The notes under the pieces: generated by a model
Seen by the model: the letters and a program-made list of their open reading frames with translations, nothing else
Database searches by the model: none
What the model was told of the DNA's origin: nothing
Made by a program: the position numbers and the translations under genes
In this document: one piece after another, positions 1 to 6,142 of the stretch
How the letters are laid out: every line of letters begins with the position of its first letter
Numbering within the stretch: position 1 is the first letter of the stretch
Assembly: GCA_007120485.1 (NCBI GenBank)
Contig: SKNP01000084.1
Span: forward strand, 1-11,422
Source: Nitriliruptoraceae bacterium
GTDB lineage: Bacteria; Actinomycetota; Nitriliruptoria; Nitriliruptorales; Nitriliruptoraceae
Reading direction: 5' to 3'
DNA: 11,422 nt

Positions 1-615
1 CGGGCCCCCCGGCACCAGCGTCGGCGCGACACGGCCGAGCGCGACCACCACCGCCGCGGCGCGGATCGCCTGCGGCGAACCGGCCACGTGCGGGCCGGCG
101 ACCAGCGCTCGGCCGAACGCGCTGCCGTCCTGAGCATCCGCGACCAGCACGACGATCTGGCGACCGATCGCGACCTGCAGCTTCGGGTCGTCGCTGAGGC
201 GGTCGTCGAGCTTGATCCAGCCGCTGGCGAGCTGCGGGTCCGGTTCGACCACCAGCCGGCCGGGGCCCGCCTGGATCGTGCCGACCAGCATGCGGCGTGC
301 ACGCTGGACGAGCGTCATCGACGAGGCGGACGCGCCCTTGTCGTCGATCGCCACCTCGACGTCGACGAGGTCGTCGGCCATGAACCCCTTCGTCTGTGGC
401 GGGGGTACGAAGACGCGATCGACGTCCTGGCTGCGGCCGGCGTCGTCGGCGACCTGCGCGACCGTTCGGGTCAGGCCGTCGGTCTCGACGGGCTCGGCGA
501 AGCCGAAGCCTCGGGGGTGGGGACGGAATCGGGCACGGATCTGCACGCGGGGAAGCTCACGGTTCGGCGGTGGGGTGGCCGCGGAGTCTGGCATCCCGAG
601 GCCCGATCCGCCCAA
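1..615 (-). CDS. RNase R/RNB-like exoribonuclease, N-terminal part (partial)
   Basis: The reading frame stays open from the start to the left edge (205 codons), so the C-terminus and any catalytic RNB domain lie outside the window. Residues about 26-41 (IRARFRPHPRGFGFAE) match the cold-shock-type RNA-binding entry of RNase II/R proteins, and the pattern continues with DRVFVPPP, a DDLVDVEV strand and a second element with MLVGTI and VVEPDP, as in the tandem OB folds ahead of the RNB domain. In the family these folds guide single-stranded RNA into a 3'-to-5' exonuclease channel. I chose TTG at 615 because GGAGGAGG (628-621) sits 5 nt upstream; ATG at 594 in the same frame is the alternative but has no well-placed ribosome site. 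There is no N-terminal helix-turn-helix of the classical RNase R type. The assignment rests on motif memory and is moderately sure. Confidence 0.6.
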   Translation of the reverse strand, partial: MGGSGLGMPDSAATPPPNRELPRVQIRARFRPHPRGFGFAEPVETDGLTRTVAQVADDAGRSQDVDRVFVPPPQTKGFMADDLVDVEVAIDDKGASASSMTLVQRARRMLVGTIQAGPGRLVVEPDPQLASGWIKLDDRLSDDPKLQVAIGRQIVVLVADAQDGSAFGRALVAGPHVAGSPQAIRAAAVVVALGRVAPTLVPGGP

Positions 616-661
616 CCGGACCTCCTCCGTGCGCAGAGGGCGAGCGCCGACCGCCGTCAGC

Positions 662-682
662 GAACGCGGCGATCCCGCGTTC
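662..682 (-). terminator. Hairpin between the two leftmost minus-strand genes
   Basis: GAACGCGG (662-669) and CCGCGTTC (675-682) form a perfect 8-bp stem with a 5-nt CGATC loop. It lies 31 bp past the stop of the upstream acidic protein gene and before the RNase-like gene. No T-tract follows, so it is at best a terminator of the GC-rich, U-less kind common in actinobacteria, or a processing hairpin. Confidence 0.4.
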
Positions 683-712
683 CTGAGGCGGGTCGGGGGC
701 CGTCGGCACCGT

Positions 713-1399
713 TCAGCGGACCGTCTCCGCGTCCCCCCGTGCGGCGCTGGCGAGGCTGGCCAGCAGCGACCGGGCGAGCGCGGCGTCCTGGCCGAGGTCG
801 TCCGCGTCGCGGGTCACGGTGGCCGACAGCACGTCGGCGTCGTCGTCGAGCCCGGAGAAGCGCAGCCGGGCGTTGACCACGCGGCCATCCGCGGCGGCGC
901 CGACCACCCGCCGCTCGATACCGCCCGTGACCGGCCGGTCGTCGCGGAACGCGACCAGGGCCAGCATCCACGGCCGGACCGCCAGCCCCAGCGTCGCGGT
1001 GAGCAGCTCGTCAGGTTCGACGCTGACCAACTCCCACCCGGTGACGGTCGGCGGTGCGAGCGCGTCGTCGAGCGCGTCGTCGAGCGGATCGTCGAGCGGA
1101 TCGTCGGGATCGTCGGCGTCCGGATCCTCCGGTCGCTCGAACTCCAGGTCCACCTCCAGATCCACCCCCTGCGGCAGCCCCATCACCTCGATGGCGGTCC
1201 GGGCGAGATCCCCGACCGCGTCGATGCCGGCCCGACGAGGCTGGTCCTCGTCCACCGCCAGCTCGGCCTGGGTCACGACCAGGTCCAGCAGCCGCGTGCT
1301 GGAGACCCGCGCGAGCAGCACCCGAGCCACCCGGGCGTCTTCCGCTGCGGCATGACGCAGCAGGCTGTCCGGACTGCGCAGCACCTCGTCGTCGGGCAC
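713..1399 (-). CDS. Acidic protein of unknown function
   Basis: A 228-residue protein that I do not recognise. The N-terminal part (residues about 5-75) looks alpha-helical and soluble; there is no signal peptide or membrane segment. Residues 90-114 form a strongly acidic tract ending in four-residue repeats of the type DDPL/DDAL, encoded by a perfect-register 12-bp DNA repeat. After the tract the C-terminal half alternates hydrophobic and polar residues and looks like a beta-rich domain (GWELVSVEPDELLTATLG, RPWMLALVAF). I chose GTG at 1399 because GGGAG stands 5 nt upstream and because the frame further upstream turns into Arg/Pro-rich composition typical of non-coding GC-rich DNA; an in-frame GTG at 1411 is possible. 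It lies upstream of the RNase-like gene with a 97-bp gap holding a hairpin, so co-transcription is uncertain. Confidence 0.6.
   Translation of the reverse strand: MPDDEVLRSPDSLLRHAAAEDARVARVLLARVSSTRLLDLVVTQAELAVDEDQPRRAGIDAVGDLARTAIEVMGLPQGVDLEVDLEFERPEDPDADDPDDPLDDPLDDALDDALAPPTVTGWELVSVEPDELLTATLGLAVRPWMLALVAFRDDRPVTGGIERRVVGAAADGRVVNARLRFSGLDDDADVLSATVTRDADDLGQDAALARSLLASLASAARGDAETVR
1058..1105. repeat. 12-bp tandem repeat inside the acidic protein gene, 4 copies
   Basis: Four contiguous 12-bp units on the plus strand: GAGCGCGTCGTC twice, then GAGCGGATCGTC twice. The period is a multiple of three, so it encodes the DDPL/DDAL repeats of the minus-strand gene without disturbing the frame. 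The units are identical within each pair, which suggests recent duplication. Confidence 0.85.
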
Positions 1400-1701
1400 G
1401 TCCGCTCCCACCTCGTCTCGTCGTCGACCGCGTGGTCGACCGCCTGGTCGATCGCGTGGTCGACCGTGTGGTCGACCGTGTCGTCGCGCGGATGGTCGTC
1501 GGCGGCGCCGGCGACACGGACAGCCTGCCGGATGGAGACGCCGAGGTGGTGGAGGTGCGACCATCCGCCCCGTCGACGGCCGTTCGGCGAGCGGTGTGCC
1601 CGGCGCGGGTGCGGCCGTGGCACCCTTGATCGACCGGCCATGGAGCGAGGCGCGGACGACCGGCGGCCGACGTGGGGCCGCCTCGATGAGGATGCGACGC
1701 G
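1400..1701. other. Divergent intergenic region
   Basis: About 300 bp between the minus-strand acidic protein gene and the plus-strand coiled-coil gene. Apart from the 12-bp tandem array at 1423-1494 I find no convincing promoter hexamers, RNA structure or credible gene. The open frames here have Arg/Pro- or Trp/Ser-rich translations that look like shadows. Confidence 0.5.
1423..1494. repeat. 12-bp tandem repeat in divergent intergenic region, 5-6 copies
   Basis: Consecutive 12-bp units begin at 1423, 1435, 1447, 1459, 1471 and a degenerate one at 1483; the consensus is GTCGACCGYGTG. Four of the units contain the palindrome GTCGAC, so the array is a ladder of identical half-turn-spaced palindromes. 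It sits 24 bp upstream of the acidic protein gene and about 200 bp upstream of the divergent membrane-protein gene. It may be a protein-binding array, or the remnant of coding repeats. Confidence 0.85.
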
Positions 1702-2346
1702 GTGGATGGACCTGGTGGGGAGCGGCGGTACGGCGCAGGCACGCCGTACGGCGCGCACGTCCCACCGCCCGACGCGGTGTACGAGGCGCCGCAGCGTCGA
1801 CCTCGCCGGTGGCCCTGGATCACGGTCAGCGTGCTGGCGCTGCTCGGCGTCGGGATCGCCGCCGGCGTGGCACTCGACCAGCGGGCGACGGCGGCCCAGT
1901 GGGAGGACCGTGCAGCGGCGTTCGAAGCGCAGCGCGACGACGCCGCCGAACGCAACGCGGAGCTGAGCGGCCACGTCGACGAGGCGCTGGACGCGTTGGA
2001 AACCTCCGAACGCGACGTCGACGAGCTGGAGGACCGGGTCCGCGAGTTGGCGGAGGAGAAGGCTCGCGCGGAGGACGACGTCACCACCGTGCAGGTCCAG
2101 CGCGACACCTTCGTGGAGCTCTCCGAGCAGGTCGCGGACGCCACCGAGTCGCTGGACACGTGCGTGGAGTTGCTCTTCGACCTCCACGGCGCCTCGGTCG
2201 AGGCTTTCAACGCAGCGTCGAGCGGCGACCCCGTGGACGTCGACCCACTCAACGCCCAGGCCGAGCGCGTCACCGACCTCTGCTCGCAGGCGCGCGAGGA
2301 CGCACGAGCGGCGAGCACGGCCGCCGACCGGTTGGTGGGGCCGTGA
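1702..2346 (+). CDS. Single-pass membrane protein with coiled-coil domain
   Basis: A 214-residue protein. Residues 1-37 are a Gly/Pro/Arg-rich cytoplasmic tail containing repeated Tyr-Gly, 38-58 form one hydrophobic helix (WITVSVLALLGVGIAAGVAL), and about 65-130 are a charged heptad-like stretch (RDVDELEDRVRELAEEKARA) that should form a coiled coil outside the membrane. Two cysteines in the C-terminal part (in DTCVEL and TDLCSQ) could pair. I do not recognise a named family; an accessory or scaffold role is an inference. The start is GTG with a weak GAGG 10 nt upstream; no in-frame ATG is nearby. Its stop overlaps the GTG of the following protease gene by 4 bp, so the two are translationally coupled and probably act together at the cell surface. 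Confidence 0.75.
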   Translation: MDGPGGERRYGAGTPYGAHVPPPDAVYEAPQRRPRRWPWITVSVLALLGVGIAAGVALDQRATAAQWEDRAAAFEAQRDDAAERNAELSGHVDEALDALETSERDVDELEDRVRELAEEKARAEDDVTTVQVQRDTFVELSEQVADATESLDTCVELLFDLHGASVEAFNAASSGDPVDVDPLNAQAERVTDLCSQAREDARAASTAADRLVGP

Positions 2347-3146
2347 CGACCGAGCCGGCGGCCCACCGGCCCTCGGCCCGGCGCCCGTCCGCCGACCTGC
2401 CGTTCGTTCCCCGGCGACGGTTGCGCTGGCTCCTGGCGGGCCTGGTCGTCCTGGTCGTCCTGGCCGGCGGCTGTGTGGACCCGCCACCGCAAGCCATCGA
2501 CCCACCGGAGGACGCTGCCGACACCTACGACGAGCTGCCTGAACCGGTGGAGGTGGCCACGCCGGCGGCGGAGTCGGTGGCACGCCAGGCGCAGGCCGTC
2601 ACGGTGCGGATCCGGTCGCTCGGCTGCGACCAGCTGGGCCTCGGCTCCGGGTTCGTGCTGCCCGGCGGCGTCGTGGTCACCAACCGCCACGTGCTGGACC
2701 TGCCGCTCCAGGTGACGGTGAGCACGTGGGACGGACACCGCCTCGACGCCCAGGTCACCGGGGTCGCCAACGACTCCGACCTCGCCCTGCTGGAGCTGGC
2801 CGACGCGGACGGGCTGCCCACCGCGGAGCTCCGTCACCGCCCGCTGGAGGACGGCGAGGTGGTCCACGCCGTCGGCTACCCCGGTGGGGGAGCGGTCACC
2901 ATCACCGAGGGCGAGGTGGTGGGCCGAGCCAGCGGGGAGCTGCTCGGCGAGCCCTCGGACGTGATACGCGTCGACGCCGACATCCGTCAGGGCAACTCCG
3001 GTGGGCCGCTGTTCGACGAGGACGGACAGGTCGTCGGGGTCATCTTCGCGATCGAGACGGGGGCCAACACCGGCCTGGCGGTCCCGATCGACACGTTGCT
3101 CGCGCGCCTGGAGGGCCAGAACCTCGACCCGCCGCAGCGCTGCTGA
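2343..3146 (+). CDS. Trypsin-like serine protease, predicted lipoprotein (HtrA-type protease domain)
   Basis: A 267-residue extracytoplasmic protease. An Arg-rich segment (24-28) precedes a hydrophobic helix (29-41) ending in LAGGC, a lipobox with Cys44 as the likely lipidated residue; the 23-residue stretch ahead of it is long for a signal peptide. After an acidic Pro-rich linker the chymotrypsin-fold domain shows the full triad: His116 in TNRHVLD, Asp146 in NDSDLALLEL and Ser219 in QGNSGGPLFD, with a GSGF strand near 101 and HAVGYPGG near 175. This is the DegP/HtrA-type arrangement, but there is no PDZ domain: the protein ends about 50 residues after the Ser. GTG at 2343 overlaps the stop of the coiled-coil membrane protein gene (GTGA), so that protein is the obvious candidate partner or substrate adaptor. 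Substrates are unknown. Confidence 0.85.
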   Translation: MTTEPAAHRPSARRPSADLPFVPRRRLRWLLAGLVVLVVLAGGCVDPPPQAIDPPEDAADTYDELPEPVEVATPAAESVARQAQAVTVRIRSLGCDQLGLGSGFVLPGGVVVTNRHVLDLPLQVTVSTWDGHRLDAQVTGVANDSDLALLELADADGLPTAELRHRPLEDGEVVHAVGYPGGGAVTITEGEVVGRASGELLGEPSDVIRVDADIRQGNSGGPLFDEDGQVVGVIFAIETGANTGLAVPIDTLLARLEGQNLDPPQRC

Positions 3147-3168
3147 CCGCTCGCGCTGGTCAGCGGCG
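3138..3168. terminator. Bidirectional hairpin between convergent genes
   Basis: CGCTGCTGACC (3138-3148) and GGTCAGCGGCG (3158-3168) form an 11-bp stem with a single T-G mismatch and a 9-nt loop. The stem contains both stop codons: TGA of the protease gene (3144-3146) and, on the other strand, TGA of the J-domain gene (3162-3160). There is no T-tract. Confidence 0.55.
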
Positions 3169-3888
3169 TCGGTCGCCGACGACGATCCAGCTGGTCAGCG
3201 GCCAGCGAAGCTGCTCGAGCATCGCGGTCAGCCGGTCGGTCGCGCGCAGGGCCGTGGCGCGACGGTCCGGCGACGGCGGCAGCGTCGCCCGCACCTGCGT
3301 CGCGGTCGAGCGTCGCGTGCGGACCCAGCCACCGTCGAGCGCGACGCGGTCGAGCGCCCGACGAGCGCGTCGGGTGGCCCCGACGACGTCGACGGCGACG
3401 ACCGGGCGACGCTGGTCGTCCATCACCTCGGCGACCCGCAGCGTGGACGTGAACTCCTCCGACATGACGTGCGCGACCCGGTTGAGCTTCGACCCCGGCG
3501 AGCGCGAGATCGCTTCCATCGCGCGGACCGCGGCGTCGGACCCGCTGGCCAGCCACAGGGCCAGCCGGTCCGCATCCAACCGCAGGTCACCGTCGGGAAG
3601 CTCCGCCTGCCAGTCGACGCGGGTGATGTCGGCCACCTCGGTCTCGTCGACGAACGGGACCGGCGGGCGGGACGGCCGACCCCGCGAGACCGAGGGGGCC
3701 GGCGCCGGGTCATCGACCATCCGCTCGTACGCCCGCTGCAACTCGTCGAACGTGTCGCTGTCACCGCCGAGGTCCGGGTGGTGTTCGCGCGCCAACCGCC
3801 GATAGGCACGCTTGACATCGCCCGCCTCCGCGCTGGTGGTCAACCCCAGCCGTCGGGCGGCCTCCTCGCGGGTCAGCTTCTGGTTCAT
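3160..3888 (-). CDS. J-domain (DnaJ-like) co-chaperone with unknown C-terminal domain
   Basis: A 242-residue protein. Residues about 8-62 form a J domain: a helix II rich in Lys/Arg (KRAYRRLAREH), the invariant His-Pro-Asp at 37-39 in HHPDLGGD, and a helix III (TFDELQRAYERM). In known J proteins the HPD loop stimulates the ATPase of an Hsp70 (DnaK). The rest (about 75-242) has neither the Gly/Phe region nor the Cys-rich zinc finger of DnaJ, so it is a class III J protein whose C-terminus picks its target; I do not recognise that domain. It carries many Arg residues, including RRARRALDR and a C-terminal DRRR. ATG at 3888 has GAGG 8 nt upstream. It converges on the protease gene, with only 13 bp between the stop codons. 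Confidence 0.85.
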   Translation of the reverse strand: MNQKLTREEAARRLGLTTSAEAGDVKRAYRRLAREHHPDLGGDSDTFDELQRAYERMVDDPAPAPSVSRGRPSRPPVPFVDETEVADITRVDWQAELPDGDLRLDADRLALWLASGSDAAVRAMEAISRSPGSKLNRVAHVMSEEFTSTLRVAEVMDDQRRPVVAVDVVGATRRARRALDRVALDGGWVRTRRSTATQVRATLPPSPDRRATALRATDRLTAMLEQLRWPLTSWIVVGDRRR

Positions 3889-3913
3889 GACGGGGACCTC
3901 GGCCGGACGCGAC

Positions 3914-3943
3914 GGGCTCGGGCGCCGGGGGCGGGGGCAGGGG
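3914..3943 (+). other. Putative G-quadruplex motif upstream of the J-domain gene
   Basis: Five runs of three to five G (3914-3916, 3920-3922, 3927-3931, 3933-3937, 3940-3943) are separated by loops of 1-4 nt on the plus strand. It lies 26-55 bp upstream of the J-domain start, on the template strand of that gene. It fits the canonical G3+N1-7 pattern; in DNA this GC-rich such runs also arise by chance. Confidence 0.4.
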
Positions 3944-4063
3944 CGGCGGAGGAGCAGGGTAGGTGGAGAGGACCGCGCTGGCGGCCGGGAGGGTAGGCGC
4001 AGGACGACGCCCCGAACCTGACGGCCGTTCGCCTACGGTGCCGCGGGAGGCGGAGGAGATGAC

Positions 4064-4951
4064 GTGACCAACGACGAACCGATCTCGCTGGCGACGGCGG
4101 CCGACCAGCGGGCGACCGCACGCCGACTCCACGGCCGGTTGGAGGCGATCCACACGCCCGTCTACTTCGCGCCGGCGGTCCATGAGGCGCACGCGTCGGT
4201 CGGGCTCAAGGGCCGCATGATGGGCTACACGGCCGGTCGGATCGCCCCGATGGGGCCGGTCGGGCCGGAGATGGCGACGGCGACCTTCTACGGGTTCTCG
4301 CCCCGGCTGCTCGCCCGCGCCCTGCCGGATGCCTGGTCGTTCGCCTCACCGGAGGAGGTCCGTCTGGCCACGCAGGACGCGATCGGTGCGGTGCTCGCCG
4401 AGGTGTGGCAGGGGCTGGACGCCGAGGTCGCACGGGCCGGTGAACTGGCGCGAGAAGCCGCGTTGTTGCACCCGATCCTGGGACGGCCGCTGGCCGCCGC
4501 CTGGTCCTCGGTACCGGAAGCTGACGACCCTGCGGTCGCGCTGTGGCAGGCGAGCTGTCGGCTGCGCGAGAGCCGCGGAGATGCGCACGTCGCGCTGCTG
4601 GTCGAAGCCGAGCTCGACGGGGTGGAGTCGCACCTGAGCGCCCGCGGCGATAGCGCCAAGCTGCGGCAGGTCCTCGGTCCGATGCGGGGCTTCGACGACG
4701 CCGAGTGGGACGCCGGCGTCGCCCGGTTGCAGGCTCGCGGGATCCTCGACGCGGACGGCGCGCTGACCGACGCGGGCGAGCAGCTGCGCACCCGCCTGGA
4801 GGAACGAACCGACGAGCTGGCCGCGCAGGGCTACGTCTCGTTCGGCGAGGACCGCACCGAGCAGCTGCGCCAGGCCCTGACCCCGCTGGTCGGCCCGTTG
4901 CTCGAGGCCGGGATCCTGCCCGGCATCGTGACCCGGCAGGCGACCGGCTAG
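4064..4951 (+). CDS. SCO6745 (SalK-like) family protein
   Basis: A 295-residue soluble protein of the actinobacterial SCO6745 family, recognised by its conserved opening and middle: EAIHTPVYFAPAVHEA (about 27-42), GLKGRMMGYTAGRIAPMGPV, ATATFYGFSPRLLARALPDA, RPLAAAW, then ALWQASCRLRESRGDAHVALL with ELDGVE. The later part (about 220-265) looks like a small winged-helix unit (WDAGVARLQARGILDADGALTDAGEQLRTRLE), which fits the MarR-like annotation often given to such proteins. The molecular role of the family is not settled; members occur both in antibiotic clusters and as stand-alone genes. The GTG start has GGAGGAG 5 nt upstream. It is divergent from the J-domain gene and converges on the deacetylase gene, with only 13 bp between the stop codons. 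Confidence 0.8.
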   Translation: MTNDEPISLATAADQRATARRLHGRLEAIHTPVYFAPAVHEAHASVGLKGRMMGYTAGRIAPMGPVGPEMATATFYGFSPRLLARALPDAWSFASPEEVRLATQDAIGAVLAEVWQGLDAEVARAGELAREAALLHPILGRPLAAAWSSVPEADDPAVALWQASCRLRESRGDAHVALLVEAELDGVESHLSARGDSAKLRQVLGPMRGFDDAEWDAGVARLQARGILDADGALTDAGEQLRTRLEERTDELAAQGYVSFGEDRTEQLRQALTPLVGPLLEAGILPGIVTRQATG

Positions 4952-4964
4952 CCCCCGACGGCCG

Positions 4965-5993
4965 TCACCCCGTCCGCACGCCGTCCAGGAACCGCGTCAC
5001 CTGCTCAGCGAGCCGGTCGACCGCGTACCCGCCTTCCTGGACCACCAGGGTCGGCCGGTCCAGTGCTGCGATCGTCCGACCGACCGCCTCCAGGCCGTCG
5101 TCGCTGACGGCGAGTTGCCCGACCGGATCGTCGGCGGCCAGGTCGAGCCCTGCGGAGACCACCAGCACCGTGGGGTCGAAGGCGTCCACTACCTCGGCGG
5201 CCTGCTCGAGCGCGGCGAGGTAGGTGTCGTCCCCGCTGCCGGGTGCCAGCGGCAGGTTGTGGGTCGAGCCGCGGCCCGGACCCTCGCCGACCTCGTCAGC
5301 GAAGCCGGAGTAGAACGGGAACTGGTGATCGGGGTCGGCGTGGAGGGACACGTAGGCCACCTGAGGGTCGCGCCAGAACACGTCCTGCGTGCCGTTGCCG
5401 TGGTGGACGTCGACGTCCAGGACCGCGACCCGACCACCCTCGCTCAGCCGGCGAGCCGCCACCGCAGCCGGGTTGAACAGGCAGAAGCCGCCGAGGTAGT
5501 CGGGTCCGGCGTGGTGCCCGGGCGGCCGCACGAGCGCGTAGGCCAGCGCCGTGCCGGACGCGACGGCGTCCGCCGCCGTGACCGCGACGTCGACCGCGGC
5601 ACGAGCCGCCGCGTAGGAGCCCTCGACCAGCGGCGTCGCGGTGTCGAAGCACCACCAGCCGAGTTCGGCGATCAGCGAGCGGCTGCGGCGGCCTCCCCGT
5701 GCCCACCGCGGCGAGGGGTGGGTGTCGGGGATCATGACCTCGGCACCACCTGCACGGCGCCAGGCGTCGTAGCCGTCGCGCAGGAACCGGACCAGGTCCG
5801 GGTCGTGCACGGCGGTCAGCGGGTCGTTGCCCGACGGGACGGCATCGGTGATCAGCCACCCGAGCTCGTGCAGGTGCTGTTCGATCCGGTCCACGCGTTC
5901 GGCGCGTTCGTGACGTGGTGCGCGGCGCTGCCCGGCGTCGAGGTCGTACGGCGGGTCGTGCCGACGATGGGTCGGGTCGGCGACGATGGTCAT
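4965..5993 (-). CDS. Zinc-dependent deacetylase, HDAC/acetylpolyamine amidohydrolase family
   Basis: A 342-residue arginase-fold amidohydrolase. Family hallmarks in order are RPPGHHAG (His160-His161, the general acid/base pair), GFCLFNP, VLDVDVHHGNGTQDVFW, where Asp195 and His197 are zinc ligands, VSLHADP, SAGLDLAADDP, where Asp284 is the third zinc ligand, and EGGY, carrying the catalytic Tyr. The N-terminal DPTHRRHDPP resembles the start of class II-like bacterial deacetylases. Such enzymes remove acetyl groups from acetyl-lysine or acetylated polyamines; the substrate cannot be told from this sequence. I placed the start at ATG 5993 because the family-like sequence begins at MTIVADPTHRRH. 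ATG 6056 in the same frame would add 21 unconserved residues, and neither start has a strong ribosome site. It diverges from the zinc importer operon. Confidence 0.85.
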   Translation of the reverse strand: MTIVADPTHRRHDPPYDLDAGQRRAPRHERAERVDRIEQHLHELGWLITDAVPSGNDPLTAVHDPDLVRFLRDGYDAWRRAGGAEVMIPDTHPSPRWARGGRRSRSLIAELGWWCFDTATPLVEGSYAAARAAVDVAVTAADAVASGTALAYALVRPPGHHAGPDYLGGFCLFNPAAVAARRLSEGGRVAVLDVDVHHGNGTQDVFWRDPQVAYVSLHADPDHQFPFYSGFADEVGEGPGRGSTHNLPLAPGSGDDTYLAALEQAAEVVDAFDPTVLVVSAGLDLAADDPVGQLAVSDDGLEAVGRTIAALDRPTLVVQEGGYAVDRLAEQVTRFLDGVRTG

Positions 5994-6109
5994 GTCACGC
6001 ACCGCGGGCGCTTCCGTCGGCTCGGTCGGGCGCGCACCGTAACCGGCGGTCGACATCTCGGACGCGCAGGCGGATCCGATCGCCGGACGTGTGTGCCGGT
6101 CGGCGCCTC

Positions 6110-6115
6110 TACACT
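6110..6115 (+). promoter_or_regulatory. Probable -10 box of the ATPase-permease operon
   Basis: TACACT matches the sigma-70-type -10 pattern and is directly followed by the 15-bp operator-like inverted repeat. A start site near 6122 would give a short leader holding the AGGAG ribosome site at 6134-6138. No good -35 is visible. Confidence 0.5.
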
Positions 6116-6130
6116 TGCGAGCCGTTCGCG
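6116..6130. promoter_or_regulatory. Operator-like inverted repeat, copy 1 (putative metal-repressor site)
   Basis: TGCGAG-CCG-TTCGCG: imperfect 6-3-6 inverted repeat immediately after the -10 box of the metal importer operon. The second copy lies before the binding-protein gene. Its size and position are like Fur/Zur-family boxes, but the bases differ from the AT-rich Zur consensus I know, so the regulator is an inference. Confidence 0.6.
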
Positions 6131-6142
6131 ATGAGGAGCACC

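Noticed and set aside
1423..1494. CRISPR array
   Set aside because: Units are 12 bp and contiguous, without spacers; it is a simple tandem repeat.
88..1966. Long plus-strand open frames over the left end (88-876 and 212-1966)
   Set aside because: Their translations are Arg/Ser/Thr/Pro-rich with no family motif, and they lie opposite minus-strand genes with good ribosome sites and coherent protein sequence.
1011..2867. Minus-strand open frames of 618 and 436 codons opposite the coiled-coil and protease genes
   Set aside because: The plus strand carries a clear membrane helix, coiled coil and full protease triad; the antisense translations are low-complexity Arg/Ser-rich.
4957..4966. GACGGCCGTC palindrome between convergent genes as terminator
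   Set aside because: A 10-bp palindrome with no loop cannot form a useful hairpin, and no T-tract follows.
5115..6134. Plus-strand open frame of 339 codons opposite the deacetylase gene
   Set aside because: No motifs, while the minus strand shows every HDAC catalytic signature.
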